The notes below the pieces were generated by a model. That model saw only the letters and a list, made by a program, of their open reading frames with translations, was not told the DNA's origin and made no database searches. 64,000 nt of DNA from Sphingomonas jejuensis (GTDB taxonomy: Bacteria > Pseudomonadota > Alphaproteobacteria > Sphingomonadales > Sphingomonadaceae): the NCBI RefSeq assembly GCF_011927695.1, contig NZ_JAATJE010000002.1:668001-732000 (forward strand), given 5' to 3'. Shown here piece by piece: positions 35,639 to 46,834 of the stretch. Position 1 is the stretch's first letter, and each line of letters starts with the position of its first letter. The position numbers and the translations under genes are program-made.

Positions 35639-36438
35639 CGGAATTGATGACGGGGAAACGCGGGCTCATCATGGGGCTCGCCAATGATCGCTCCCTTGCC
35701 TGGGGAATCGCCAAGAAGCTGCACGAGGCCGGGGCCGAGCTCGCCTTCTCCTACCAGGGCGAGGCGCTGGCCAAGCGCGTGCGCCCGCTGGCGGCGGAGG
35801 TCGGGTCCGACCTGCTGATCGATTGCGACGTGGCCGACATGGGCAAGCTCGACGAGGCGTTCGATGCGCTCGCCGCGACCTGGCCGACCATCGATTTCGT
35901 GGTCCACGCGATCGGCTATTCGGACAAGAACGAGCTGCGCGGCAAATATGTCGACACCAGCCTCGACAACTTCCTGATGACGATGAACATCTCGGCCTAT
36001 TCGATGGTGGCGGTGGCCAAGCGCGCCCGCGCGATGATGCCGGAGGGCGGCAGCCTGCTGACGCTCAGCTACTACGGCGCCGAAAAGGTCGTGCCGCATT
36101 ACAACGTCATGGGCGTCGCCAAGGCGGCGCTGGAGACCAGCGTGCGCTATCTGGCGAACGACCTGGGGCCGGAGGGCATCCGCGTGAACGCGATCTCCGC
36201 CGGGCCGATCAAGACGCTGGCGGCATCGGGCATCGGCGACTTCCGCTACATCATGAAATGGAACGAGCTGAACTCCCCGCTTCGCCGCAACGTGACGATC
36301 GAGGATGTCGGCGGCGCCGGGCTCTACCTCCTGTCCGACCTGTCGTCGGGCGTGACCGGCGAGGTCCACCATGTCGACGCGGGCTACCACACCGTCGGCA
36401 TGAAGCAGGAAGACGCCCCCGACATCGCGTTGAGTTGA
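35635..36438 (+). CDS. fabI: Enoyl-[acyl-carrier-protein] reductase FabI
   Basis: 267 aa NADH-dependent short-chain dehydrogenase fold that completes each fatty-acid elongation cycle; the triclosan target. Starts TGKRGLIMGLANDRSLAWGI (cofactor loop), has DFVVHAIGYSDKNELRGKYV, the catalytic Tyr and Lys six residues apart in HYNVMGVAKAALETSVRYLA, and the end RRNVTIEDVGGAGLYLLSDL. GTG start at 35635 overlaps the yihY stop (GTGA); an ATG four codons later is possible. TGATG junction with the next small gene. Confidence 0.95.
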   Translation: MTELMTGKRGLIMGLANDRSLAWGIAKKLHEAGAELAFSYQGEALAKRVRPLAAEVGSDLLIDCDVADMGKLDEAFDALAATWPTIDFVVHAIGYSDKNELRGKYVDTSLDNFLMTMNISAYSMVAVAKRARAMMPEGGSLLTLSYYGAEKVVPHYNVMGVAKAALETSVRYLANDLGPEGIRVNAISAGPIKTLAASGIGDFRYIMKWNELNSPLRRNVTIEDVGGAGLYLLSDLSSGVTGEVHHVDAGYHTVGMKQEDAPDIALS

Positions 36439-36731
36439 TGCCGGGCGAGAACCACAATCTGCCGGAAGACGAGGAGGAGCGTCAGGCGCTCAAGGATCCC
36501 GTCCGCAATCTTCGGGTGGTCGCCGCCTCGATCGTCAATGGCTGGGCGGTAGGCGTCGCGGCGGTACTTGTATTGACTGTTGTGACGGTCGGAGCCGGCC
36601 TTGGTGATTACCTGCTCCTCGTCTGGTTGGGCTGCATCGGCATGGTGGCTGTGTGGGAACGTGCCCATGTCGCCCGTCGCCGACGCGTGAGACGTGCGAC
36701 CAACCGGCTGCTGGGCCTTGACCGTCAGTGA
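36438..36731 (+). CDS. 97-aa two-segment membrane protein between fabI and aroC
   Basis: 97 aa. An acidic cytoplasmic start ([20 protein letters not shown]) is followed by two hydrophobic segments ([20 protein letters not shown] and [20 protein letters not shown]) and a strongly basic tail ([18 protein letters not shown]). No family recognised. Its ATG shares one base with the fabI stop (TGATG) and its stop overlaps the aroC start (GTGA), so it sits exactly between two essential genes and must be translated with them. Codon use matches the neighbours, which argues that it is real. Confidence 0.7.
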   Translation: MPGENHNLPEDEEERQALKDPVRNLRVVAASIVNGWAVGVAAVLVLTVVTVGAGLGDYLLLVWLGCIGMVAVWERAHVARRRRVRRATNRLLGLDRQ

Positions 36732-37792
36732 GCCACAACAGCTTCGGCCATCTGTTCCGCGTCACCACCTGGGGTGAGAGCCACGGCCCCGCGATCGGCT
36801 GTGTCGTGGACGGCTGCCCGCCGGGGCTGGCCTTGTCGGAAGCCGACATCCAGCCCTGGCTCGACCGGCGGCGCCCGGGCCAGTCCCGCTTCACCACGCA
36901 GCGGCAGGAGCCCGATGCCGTGCGCATCCTGTCCGGCGTGTTCGAGGGGCAGACGACGGGCACGCCGATCAGCCTGCTGATCGACAATGTCGACCAGCGG
37001 TCGAAGGATTACACGGAGGTCGCGCGCGCCTACCGGCCTGGCCATGCCGACTATGCCTATGACGCCAAATACGGGCTGCGCGACCCGCGCGGGGGCGGAC
37101 GATCATCCGCGCGCGAGACGGCGATGCGGGTTGCGGCAGGCGCGGTGGCGCGCGCGGTGCTGCCGGAGGTGCGCATCCGCGCCTGGGTGGAGGCGATCGG
37201 CGGCGACGTCGCCACCGGGTTCGATCCCGACGAGATCGACCGCAATCCGTTCTGGGCGGCGGACGCGGCGGCGGCGGCCCGGTGGGAGGATCTGCTCGAC
37301 AGTGCGCGCAAGGCAGGATCGTCGCTCGGCGCCGTGGTCGCGGCGGAGGCGACGGGCGTGCCCGCCGGCTGGGGCGCGCCGCTTTATGCCAAGCTCGACG
37401 CCGATCTTGCCCATGCGATGATGGGCATCAATGCGGTAAAGGGCGTGGAGATCGGCGACGGTTTTGCCGCCGCGGCGCTTCGCGGCGAGGAGAACGCCGA
37501 TCCGATGCGCCCGGGCGCGGACGGTGCGCCCACGTTTCTGGCCAACCATGCCGGCGGCATCGCGGGGGGCATTTCGACGGGTCAGCCGATCCGGCTGCGC
37601 GTCGCCTTCAAGCCGACCAGCTCCATCCTGACGCCCGTCGCGACGGTGGCGCGGGACGGCACCGCGACCGACATCGCCACGCGCGGCCGCCACGATCCAT
37701 GCGTCGGGATCCGCGGCGTGCCGGTGGTGGAAGCAATGCTCGCCCTGGTCCTTGCCGACCATAAGTTGCGCCACCGCGGCCAGCGCGGCTGA
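36728..37792 (+). CDS. aroC: Chorismate synthase
   Basis: 354 aa FMN enzyme, last step of the shikimate pathway. Signatures: [20 protein letters not shown] at the start, [40 protein letters not shown] and [20 protein letters not shown], and later [20 protein letters not shown] and the end [23 protein letters not shown] start in GTGA overlap with the 97-aa gene. Last gene of the dnaJ-yihY-fabI-aroC run. Confidence 0.96.
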   Translation: MSHNSFGHLFRVTTWGESHGPAIGCVVDGCPPGLALSEADIQPWLDRRRPGQSRFTTQRQEPDAVRILSGVFEGQTTGTPISLLIDNVDQRSKDYTEVARAYRPGHADYAYDAKYGLRDPRGGGRSSARETAMRVAAGAVARAVLPEVRIRAWVEAIGGDVATGFDPDEIDRNPFWAADAAAAARWEDLLDSARKAGSSLGAVVAAEATGVPAGWGAPLYAKLDADLAHAMMGINAVKGVEIGDGFAAAALRGEENADPMRPGADGAPTFLANHAGGIAGGISTGQPIRLRVAFKPTSSILTPVATVARDGTATDIATRGRHDPCVGIRGVPVVEAMLALVLADHKLRHRGQRG

Positions 37793-37872
37793 CGGAGCCG
37801 CCCGTGCGGCGGACGGAGCGACCTTTTGCCTGCCAAGCCGTTGATAGCGGGCAAGAAACAAGGAGAGTTCCG

Positions 37873-38226
37873 ATGCGCAGCGTGATCATCGCCGCCGCAC
37901 TTCTGACCGGCGCCACCGGCGTCGCCACCGCCCAGACGACCAGCCCGGGCGTCGGCACCCAGCCGGGAACAACCACGGCGCCACCGCCGGCCACCACGCC
38001 GGAGACGACGCCGCCGCCCGACGGTGTTGAGCCGCCGGTTGACGCGGCACCGGGCACGACGACGGAGGATACGACGACCCTGCCGGATACCTCCACCAGC
38101 CCGGATGGGACGACGCCGGTGCCGGACGCGACGGATACCGATCCGGCCGCGCCCACCACACCGCTTCCGGGCGATCCGGGTGCGTCCACGACGACCGGTG
38201 ACGGCAGCACGCCTCCGGGCGCCTGA
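37873..38226 (+). CDS. Exported Thr/Pro-rich low-complexity protein
   Basis: 117 aa. A signal peptide (MRSVIIAAALLTGATGVATA) precedes a mature part made almost entirely of Thr, Pro, Ser, Asp and Gly (TPETTPPPDGVEPPVDAAPG), without cysteine or aromatic residues. It is probably an extended, disordered envelope protein. The ATG at 37873 has AAGGAGAG 6 nt upstream. No family recognised. Followed by a strong terminator. Confidence 0.65.
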   Translation: MRSVIIAAALLTGATGVATAQTTSPGVGTQPGTTTAPPPATTPETTPPPDGVEPPVDAAPGTTTEDTTTLPDTSTSPDGTTPVPDATDTDPAAPTTPLPGDPGASTTTGDGSTPPGA

Positions 38227-38250
38227 GCAAAAGCGGCCTCAAGCCGATCG

Positions 38251-38281
38251 ACGCCGCCTCCGCTCTCAGCGGGGGCGGCGT
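38251..38281. terminator. Long hairpin terminator between convergent genes
   Basis: 13-bp stem ACGCCGCCTCCGC (38251-38263) / GCGGGGGCGGCGT (38269-38281) with one T-G wobble and a 5-nt loop TCTCA. It lies between the stops of the Thr/Pro-rich gene (38226) and the convergent methyltransferase (38289). No T run, as is usual in such GC-rich genomes. Confidence 0.7.
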
Positions 38282-38288
38282 TCGCGTG

Positions 38289-39026
38289 TCAGGAGCGGCG
38301 CGTGCCGACCAGCGTGCCCTTGGTCCCGTCGGGCATCAGCGTGAATTCGAAGTTCGGCCAGGCCTGACGCCACCGTGCGGCGATCATCCGTTCGCCGGGC
38401 CGCGCGGCATCGTCCAGCAGCACGGTGCCGCCGACCCGGATGCGCGAAAACAGCGTTTCCGCCGCACCGCGCACCATCGGGTGCAGCGTCCAGGGCGGCC
38501 CGTCGATCACCAGCAGGTCAATCACGTCGGGCAGCGCGCGCGGCGCATACCACTGCGCGAACCAGCCGGCCGGGGCGGGCGCCAGCGGCGCATGGCTCAT
38601 GTCGGCCGACAGCCCGTAATCGGCAAGCCAGTCGCGCGTCGCATCGACGAAGTCGGCATGCTGGTCGACGCTCACCAGACGGCCGCCGCCGTTGCGGCGC
38701 AGCGCAGCCGCCGCCACCAGGCTGGTCGCGCCGGCGCCGAGTTCCATCACCACGGCCGGGCGGTCCCGCTCGATCACGTCGACGATCCGGTGGAGCAGGG
38801 CGGTGTCGGCCTTCCAGCTGCCGAGCGAGGGCAGCGCATCAGCCGGCAGGTCGAGCCGCTCCATCAAGGCGCGCTTCGATGCCTTGCTGCCGCCGCGCAG
38901 GCTGCGCAGCAGCCAGGGCCACTGGATCAGCGCAAACGCCATCACCGTCATGCGGTCGCTCAGCCGCGCCGCCAGCGCTTCGGCGGAGCTGCGCGGCAGG
39001 AAGCCTGTGGCGTGGCGCGTGGTCAT
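38289..39026 (-). CDS. Class I SAM-dependent methyltransferase-like protein
   Basis: 245 aa from ATG 39026. The Rossmann motif I is VVMELGAGATSLVAAAAL, followed by GRLVSVDQHADFVDATRDWL (acidic residue binding the ribose) and VIDLLVIDGPPWTLHPMVRG with GGTVLLDDAARPGERMIAAR, the pattern of class I methyltransferases acting on sugars or small molecules. The target is unknown. The start is uncertain: an ATG 21 codons upstream is open, and no strong ribosome binding site marks either. Stands alone. Confidence 0.78.
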   Translation of the reverse strand: MTTRHATGFLPRSSAEALAARLSDRMTVMAFALIQWPWLLRSLRGGSKASKRALMERLDLPADALPSLGSWKADTALLHRIVDVIERDRPAVVMELGAGATSLVAAAALRRNGGGRLVSVDQHADFVDATRDWLADYGLSADMSHAPLAPAPAGWFAQWYAPRALPDVIDLLVIDGPPWTLHPMVRGAAETLFSRIRVGGTVLLDDAARPGERMIAARWRQAWPNFEFTLMPDGTKGTLVGTRRS

Positions 39027-39100
39027 GATCGCGCGATGCCGTGCAAGCCCCGGGAATGCAAGCAAGCCCGGCGCGATCCTGCCACGCACTCCCGCAGCGG

Positions 39101-39679
39101 TCAGGCCGGCGGCGCGGGCGGCTGACCGCAGGGCAGGGTGGACGGCGCGTTGGCATCCGCCGCCGCGGCACGGGTGATCAGGAACGGCCCCAGGTCGATC
39201 ACGTGCCGCTCGCCAGCCAGGTTCAGCACCGCCTGCGCGTTGCCGGCGGCAAGCGCGGTGCTCGCCGGGCCGGTGACGCAGTGGAAGGTCCAGTCGCCGG
39301 TCAGCGTGGCCGTGCCGTCAAGCGCACCGGCAAAGGGTGCCGTCCGCTGCTGCACGCGCACCGGCAGCGTGATCGTGGAGCCGCCCGGATCGGGCGACTG
39401 CGCGCGGGCGTAGAAGCCGACGGTGATCCGGTCGCCCGGCTCGATCGCGCCCAGGATGTCGCCGATCGCCTGGATGTCCCACGGGTTGGCGCCCTTGCGC
39501 CGCACGTCCAGCCGGATCGCCTGCCCGCCCGGCAGCGTCGCCGCCTCCACCGCGCGCGGCCGGATCTCGCCATTGAAGGCCCAGCTTGCGCTGGCGGGGT
39601 CGCTCACCACCGCCTCTCGCGCGATCGCCGCCGTTGTCCCCGCGACCGCCAGCCCGAACAGGATCACCGCCCTTTTCAT
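39101..39679 (-). CDS. Exported hypothetical protein, probable jelly-roll (carbohydrate-binding-like) fold
   Basis: 192 aa with signal peptide (MKRAVILFGLAVAGTTAAIA). The mature part is beta-rich: AIRLDVRRKGANPWDIQAIG, GAIEPGDRITVGFYARAQSP, STITLPVRVQQRTAPFAG and GDWTFHCVTGPASTALAAGN, ending VIDLGPFLITRA. The strand order and the 'GDxIxVxFYARA' and 'GPxxIxxA' features resemble CBM4/9-like sandwich domains, but I cannot name a family. Two cysteines could form a disulfide. 66 bp upstream of the purA stop, same strand. Confidence 0.6.
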   Translation of the reverse strand: MKRAVILFGLAVAGTTAAIAREAVVSDPASASWAFNGEIRPRAVEAATLPGGQAIRLDVRRKGANPWDIQAIGDILGAIEPGDRITVGFYARAQSPDPGGSTITLPVRVQQRTAPFAGALDGTATLTGDWTFHCVTGPASTALAAGNAQAVLNLAGERHVIDLGPFLITRAAAADANAPSTLPCGQPPAPPA

Positions 39680-39745
39680 GCCATCCCCTCCTCGTTTTGA
39701 CGGGAGGATAGCCGGACGGAACGGCGGTGCAAGCCGGTGCGCGCG

Positions 39746-41035
<1,290 letters not shown>

Positions 41036-41106
41036 CGGTCGTCCTTTTGCTGATCCCGCACGGTCCACTATTGAAGGGGGAGGGCGTCGTCGATCACATA
41101 TTGGCC

Positions 41107-41982
41107 ATGCGCCGCTGGTCCCTCCTTCTTCTCGCCGCCGTCGCGCTGGTGGTGGCGGCCGGCATCCTGCTGCGGCGCTCCTGGCAGGGCCCGAGCCCGG
41201 CCGTCTCCGTCGCCTACGGACTCGACCCGCGCCAGCAGGTCGATGGATTTGTCGCGGCCCAGCCCGGCGAGCGCCGGCCCGCCATCCTCTATGTCCATGG
41301 CGGCGGCTGGGACGCCGGCGACCGGGTGAGCGGCGGGGGCGACAAGCCTCCTCGGTTCGAGGCGGCGGGCTGGCGCTGGCTGTCGGCGGGCTACCGGCTG
41401 GTGCCGGGCGCCACGCTCCCCGATCAGCTCCGCGACCTTGTGGGGGCGATCGCCGCCGTCCGGCGCGATGCCGGACCGCTCGGCGTCGATCCCGACCGGA
41501 TCGTGCTGGCCGGCCATTCGTCGGGCGCGCATCTGGTCGCCATGCTGGGGGCGCAGCCGCGCTGGCTGGCGGAGGCGGGCATCCCCGCCCGCGCCATCGC
41601 GGGGGTCGTCATGCTCGATTCCGCCGTGCTCGACGTGCCGCCGCTGATGCGCAGCGCTCTTCCCGGCATGATGCCGCACCATGACAGCGCGTTCGGCGAA
41701 GACCCGGCCTTTCAGCGCGCGATGTCGCCGATGACGCACGCCGGCGACGGCGACGATGTCGGGCGCTGGCTGCTGGTCGTCGACGCAGGCACCCCGTCCG
41801 GCGTGGCGCAGGCCGAACGCTTCGCCGCTCTCCTGCGCCGCGGCGGGGCGGATGTGACGATCGACCGGGTCGCGAACTCCAGCCACGGCCGCATCGAGGC
41901 GGAGTTCGGCCTGCCCGCCGATCCCCTCGCGACCGACACGCTGCGCTGGCTCGGCCCCGCGCGGCGCGAGCCTGTGCGTTAA
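41107..41982 (+). CDS. Alpha/beta hydrolase (membrane-anchored or exported)
   Basis: 291 aa. A hydrophobic N-terminus ([19 protein letters not shown]) may be an anchor or signal. The catalytic fold shows the oxyanion HGGGW ([13 protein letters not shown]), the nucleophile [12 protein letters not shown], an Asp near [18 protein letters not shown] and a His near [13 protein letters not shown], as in the BD-FAE/esterase group (HSL-like). Substrate unknown. It is on the plus strand between hisZ and purA, which are both minus, so it interrupts an amino-acid/purine neighbourhood. ATG at 41107, 71 bp from the divergent purA. Confidence 0.85.
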   Translation: MRRWSLLLLAAVALVVAAGILLRRSWQGPSPAVSVAYGLDPRQQVDGFVAAQPGERRPAILYVHGGGWDAGDRVSGGGDKPPRFEAAGWRWLSAGYRLVPGATLPDQLRDLVGAIAAVRRDAGPLGVDPDRIVLAGHSSGAHLVAMLGAQPRWLAEAGIPARAIAGVVMLDSAVLDVPPLMRSALPGMMPHHDSAFGEDPAFQRAMSPMTHAGDGDDVGRWLLVVDAGTPSGVAQAERFAALLRRGGADVTIDRVANSSHGRIEAEFGLPADPLATDTLRWLGPARREPVR

Positions 41983-42068
41983 CGACGGCCGAACTGCGTC
42001 AGCGGCGAAGCGCGGCCGCCAAACATCCGAAAGCCTGAAAGGTCATGCCGGCGGCGGGTGCGGCGCGA

Positions 42069-43178
42069 TCAGCCGAGCAGTTGCGGCCCGTCCTCGGCGA
42101 GGCGGTGGGTGCAGTCCAGCAGCGCGGGGTCGCAGTCGTCGTCGATCGCCGCAACCGTGATCCAGCCGTCGGCCCGCGCCGCCGCCGCCGCCGCCGGCCG
42201 GTGGCCGATCGGCAGGAACAGGCGCCCGCGCGTTCCCGTCGCCGGGGCCGCGAACAGCGGATCGGGGTAGAGCGACACGCCCACCGCCGGCTCCTCGCGC
42301 CCGTCGCCGTGCAGCACGGTGTAGCTGCCGCCCCGGCCAAGCTCCGCCCCATGCCCGTCGGCGAACAGCGAGAAGCCGAACCAGCTCTGATACTCAAAGC
42401 CATGCCGCTCGGTCGGGTCCAGCGTCAGGCGCACCTCGTCGCCCAACGGTGCCACGATCGCCTCCAGCCCCGCAAGCCGCGTTTCGAACAGCGTGCCGAA
42501 GTTCAGCGACCGCAGCCGCGCGACGGCGTCGGCGAACGGCCCCGTCGCCTCCAGAAGCGGCAGGTACCCGCCCGCGCCGGCCGCCACCAGCGCGCCGGCA
42601 TCCTTTGCGTCCAGGATGGCGCGCACCCGTTCGCGTTTTTCGGGGCCGAGCGGCAGCGGCCCGGCCGCCAGCAGGTCGACCAGGTCCGGCAGCGTCAGGT
42701 CGATCGACAGCCCGGTGGCGCCGGCCGCCTGCAGCGCGTCCACTGCCACGGCCACGATCTCGGCGGCGGCCGCCACCGTGTCGCGCCCGATCAGCTCGGC
42801 GCCCAGCTGGGTCAGCTCGCGCGCGGGGTTGAGCTGCCCGCCCGCCAGCCGCACCACGGTGCCGGCATAGCAGAGGCGCAGCGGCCGGGGCGCGCCGGCC
42901 AGCCGCGTGCCGGCAATCCGCCCGACCTGCGGCGTGATGTCGGGCCGCAGCGCCAGCATCCGGCGCGACGCCGGATCCAGCACGCGCAACAGGTCGCGCG
43001 CGCCGGCCGATTTCAGCCGCCCGACCAGCGCTTCCTCATATTCGGCGAGCGGCGGGGCCACCCGGCGGTAGCCGCGCGCGCCGATCGCGGACAGCGCCGC
43101 CGTCATCGCCTGTGCCGCCGCTTCCGCCTCCGGCGGCATGCGGTCGCGAAATCCTTGGGGCAGCAGGCTCGATGTCAT
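42069..43178 (-). CDS. hisZ: ATP phosphoribosyltransferase regulatory subunit HisZ
   Basis: 369 aa, a histidyl-tRNA-synthetase-like protein without aminoacylation activity that pairs with short HisG to start histidine synthesis. Seen: GFRDRMPPEAEAAAQAM, VAPPLAEYEEALVGR, DPASRRMLALRPDITPQVGR (motif 2 region) and GFEYQSWFGFSLFADGHGAE with LGRGGSYTVLHG near the end. The start at 43178 (MTSSLLPQGF) is typical; 14 extra codons are open upstream. hisG is not in the window. Minus strand, downstream of serA by 78 bp. Confidence 0.92.
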   Translation of the reverse strand: MTSSLLPQGFRDRMPPEAEAAAQAMTAALSAIGARGYRRVAPPLAEYEEALVGRLKSAGARDLLRVLDPASRRMLALRPDITPQVGRIAGTRLAGAPRPLRLCYAGTVVRLAGGQLNPARELTQLGAELIGRDTVAAAAEIVAVAVDALQAAGATGLSIDLTLPDLVDLLAAGPLPLGPEKRERVRAILDAKDAGALVAAGAGGYLPLLEATGPFADAVARLRSLNFGTLFETRLAGLEAIVAPLGDEVRLTLDPTERHGFEYQSWFGFSLFADGHGAELGRGGSYTVLHGDGREEPAVGVSLYPDPLFAAPATGTRGRLFLPIGHRPAAAAAARADGWITVAAIDDDCDPALLDCTHRLAEDGPQLLG

Positions 43179-43255
43179 GCGCGCTCCATACAGGCTGGAC
43201 GCGCCGCATCCAGCCTGCACGTCGCCTTGGCCGCCCCCAACGGCCGCCGCCGGCG

Positions 43256-44833
43256 TCAGAACCTGAGTGCGCGCGCGGTCTTCACGCCCGGCAGCGCGCG
43301 GACCCGCGCCAGCAGCGTCTCGTCCACCGGATCGTCGACCGACAGCAGCAGCACCGCCTCGCCGCCCGCCTCGCGCCGGCCCAGGTGGAAGGTGCCGATG
43401 TTGACGCCCGCCTCGCCAAGCGTGGAGCCTAGCCGCCCGATGAAGCCCGGCGCATCGACGTTGACGACGTAGAGCATGTGGCCGTCCAGATCGGCCTCCA
43501 CCTTCACGCCGAAGATCTCGGTCAGCCGCGGCGCGGCGGACCCGAACAGCGTGCCCGCGACCGACCGTTCGCCTGCGCGGGTCGTCACCGACACGCGGAT
43601 CAGCGTGTGGTAATTGCCTTCGCGGTCATGGCGCACCTCGCGCACGTCCAGCCCGCGTTCCTTCGCCAGATAGGGCGCGTTGACCATGTTCACCGTTGCC
43701 GAATGGACGCGCATCATGCCCGCCAGCACCGCGCCGGAGATCGGCTTGGGGTTGAGGTCGGCGGCGGCGCCTTCCAGCTCGATCGACACGGCGGTCGGCG
43801 CGTCCTCCGACAGCTGGCCGACCAGCGTCCCCAGCTTTTCGGCCAGCGCCATGTAGGGCTTCACCTTGGGCGCTTCCTCGGCGGTCAGGGATGGCACGTT
43901 GAGCGCGTTGGACACCGCGCCCGTCGTCAGGAAATCGGCCATCTGCTCGGCGACCTGGATGGCGACGTTGACCTGCGCTTCCGTCGTCGCCGCGCCCAGG
44001 TGCGGCGTCGCGATGAAGTTCTCGGTCCCGAACAGCACCGACTCCTTGGCCGGCTCCGTCTCGAACACGTCGAGGGCGGCGCCCGCGACCTGGCCGCTGT
44101 CGAGCGCGGCCTTCAGCGCCGCCTCGTCGATCAGGCCGCCGCGCGCGCAGTTGATGATGCGGACGCCCTTCTTGGTCTTGGCGATCGCCTCCGCCGACAG
44201 GATGCCGCGCGTCTGCTCGGTCAGCGGCGTGTGCAGCGTGATGAAGTCGGCGCGGGCGAGCAGCTCGTCCAGCGTCACCTTCTCCACGCCGATCTCCAGC
44301 GCGCGTTCCGGCGTCAGGAAGGGATCAAACGCGATCACCTTCATCTTCAGGCCGTGCGCGCGGTCGGCGACGATCGACCCGATGTTGCCGGCGCCGATCA
44401 GGCCCAGCACCTTGGACGTCAGCTCCACGCCCATGAAGCGGTTCTTCTCCCACTTGCCGGCCTGGGTGGAGGTGTCGGCGGCGGGCAGCTGGCGCGCGAG
44501 CGCGAACATCATGGCGATGGCATGCTCGGCCGTGGTGATCGAGTTGCCGAACGGCGTGTTCATCACGACGACGCCGCGCGCGGAGGCGGCCGGCACGTCG
44601 ATGTTGTCGACGCCGATGCCGGCGCGGCCGACAACCTTCAGGTTGGGCGCGGCATCCAGGATGTCGGTCGTGATCCGGCTCGACGACCGGATTGCGATGC
44701 CGTCATAGTCGCCGGCGATCGCGCGCAGGTCGTCCTGGCTGAGGCCGGTCCGCTCGTCCACCTCGACACCCGCCGCCCGGAAGATCTCGGCGGCCTTGGG
44801 GTTCATCTTGTCGGCAATGAGGACCTTGGGCAT
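43256..44833 (-). CDS. serA: D-3-phosphoglycerate dehydrogenase, long (ACT-containing) form
   Basis: 525 aa, first enzyme of serine synthesis. The nucleotide-binding domain has VLGLIGAGNIGSIVADRAHG and the catalytic Arg/Glu/His set of the family (RIINCARGGLIDEAAL, FIATPHLGAATTEAQVNVAI). An ASB-type intervening domain and a C-terminal ACT domain (HMLYVVNVDAPGFIGRLGST) follow; the ACT domain is the likely serine sensor. ATG 44833 is chosen because AAAGGA ends 7 nt before it; an ATG two codons upstream is too close. It follows serC after 114 bp that hold a paired hairpin repeat. Confidence 0.96.
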   Translation of the reverse strand: MPKVLIADKMNPKAAEIFRAAGVEVDERTGLSQDDLRAIAGDYDGIAIRSSSRITTDILDAAPNLKVVGRAGIGVDNIDVPAASARGVVVMNTPFGNSITTAEHAIAMMFALARQLPAADTSTQAGKWEKNRFMGVELTSKVLGLIGAGNIGSIVADRAHGLKMKVIAFDPFLTPERALEIGVEKVTLDELLARADFITLHTPLTEQTRGILSAEAIAKTKKGVRIINCARGGLIDEAALKAALDSGQVAGAALDVFETEPAKESVLFGTENFIATPHLGAATTEAQVNVAIQVAEQMADFLTTGAVSNALNVPSLTAEEAPKVKPYMALAEKLGTLVGQLSEDAPTAVSIELEGAAADLNPKPISGAVLAGMMRVHSATVNMVNAPYLAKERGLDVREVRHDREGNYHTLIRVSVTTRAGERSVAGTLFGSAAPRLTEIFGVKVEADLDGHMLYVVNVDAPGFIGRLGSTLGEAGVNIGTFHLGRREAGGEAVLLLSVDDPVDETLLARVRALPGVKTARALRF

Positions 44834-44862
44834 CTTCATGTCCTTTGAACAGATCTGAATGT

Positions 44863-44937
44863 GCTCCGGCGAAGGCCGGAGTCTCAAGGGATCGGGCACC
44901 GCAATCGGTCACCCTGCGCTCCGGCCTGCGCTGGAGC
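44863..44937. repeat. Paired-hairpin REP-like element, copy 2 (serC-serA spacer)
   Basis: Same layout as the element at 30951-31025 and about 74 bp long. Hairpin 1 is CTCCGGC / GCCGGAG with the same GAAG loop (44864-44881). Hairpin 2 is GCTCCGGC / GCTGGAGC with one mismatch and a CTGC loop (44918-44937). The stretch between them also shares 'CACCCTG' and 'GGGA' with copy 1. It fills the spacer between serC and serA. Confidence 0.75.
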
Positions 44938-44947
44938 CGACGCTGCG

Positions 44948-46123
<1,176 letters not shown>

Positions 46124-46224
46124 CTCAGTCTCTCCTTGCAGAGAGCACGCGCCGCGTTGGGACGGCGTGGCCCGTCGACCGCGTTACTGCCTGCCGCCGA
46201 TCCTGGCAAGCGCCGCGCATCGGC
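46124..46224 (-). promoter_or_regulatory. Structured 5' leader of serC (candidate regulatory RNA)
   Basis: In the serC mRNA sense three hairpins can form. The outermost is GCCGAT/ATCGGC (46224-46196). The middle one is CAC-GCCG / CGGC-GC-GTG with a 2-nt bulge (46169-46146). Next to the start is CTCTC/GAGAG with a TGCAAG loop (46145-46130), whose 3' arm is part of the AAGGAGAG ribosome binding site. An Rfam 'serC' leader motif is known in alphaproteobacteria; whether this is the same RNA could not be tested. Confidence 0.45.
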
Positions 46225-46312
46225 ACCGACACATCGAGAAACGATAAAGTTGTTGACGGCCATGGCAGCCTAGAACATATCGATAAACAGAAACAACGTA
46301 GCGAGGATCGAT

Positions 46313-46834
46313 ATGTCACGGTTCGGAACGGGATTGAGCAGGGCCCTCTACGTGGCCATGCTGGCGATCATGGGGCTGATGCTGCTTGCGGCGCTGTTCG
46401 GGGCCATCATCACGGTGGTCGCGCTGGTGGATCCGTCCGCGATCGAGGGGCTGCGCGCCCGCATCAACGGGCAGGACGTCTACATGCGCCAGCCCGAACT
46501 CGCGCTCACCGTCGGCCTCATCATGGCGATCGCATGTACCTTCTTCGTCGCGGTGCTGTGGCAGCTCGTCGGCCTCCTCAAGAGCGCGGCCTCCGGCCAG
46601 CCATTCACGGCGGACAATGTGCGCCGCCTCAGGATCCTCGCCGCCCTGTTCGTGACCATGATGCTGGTGCAGTTGGCGACGCTCATCATGCCCGTGATCG
46701 CGCAGGATCTGCTCAACGCGCGCGCGCTCCGGCTGGACCTCGGCACGCTGTTCGCGGCCCTCCTGTCGCTGGTGCTGGCGGAGGTGTTCCGCGCGGGCGT
46801 TGCGCTGCGCGAGGATGTCGAGGGGACGATCTGA
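46313..46834 (+). CDS. DUF2975 family membrane protein
   Basis: 173 aa with four hydrophobic segments: YVAMLAIMGLMLLAALFGAI, ALTVGLIMAIACTFFVAVLW, LAALFVTMMLVQLATLIMPV and GTLFAALLSLVLAEVFRAGV. The loop SGQPFTADNVRRLRILA after TM2 is the hallmark of DUF2975. These proteins are regularly paired with a small Cro/C1-type (YozG-like) regulator, as here (TGATG junction with the next gene). Function not established. GCGAGG precedes the ATG; divergent from serC. Confidence 0.88.
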   Translation: MSRFGTGLSRALYVAMLAIMGLMLLAALFGAIITVVALVDPSAIEGLRARINGQDVYMRQPELALTVGLIMAIACTFFVAVLWQLVGLLKSAASGQPFTADNVRRLRILAALFVTMMLVQLATLIMPVIAQDLLNARALRLDLGTLFAALLSLVLAEVFRAGVALREDVEGTI

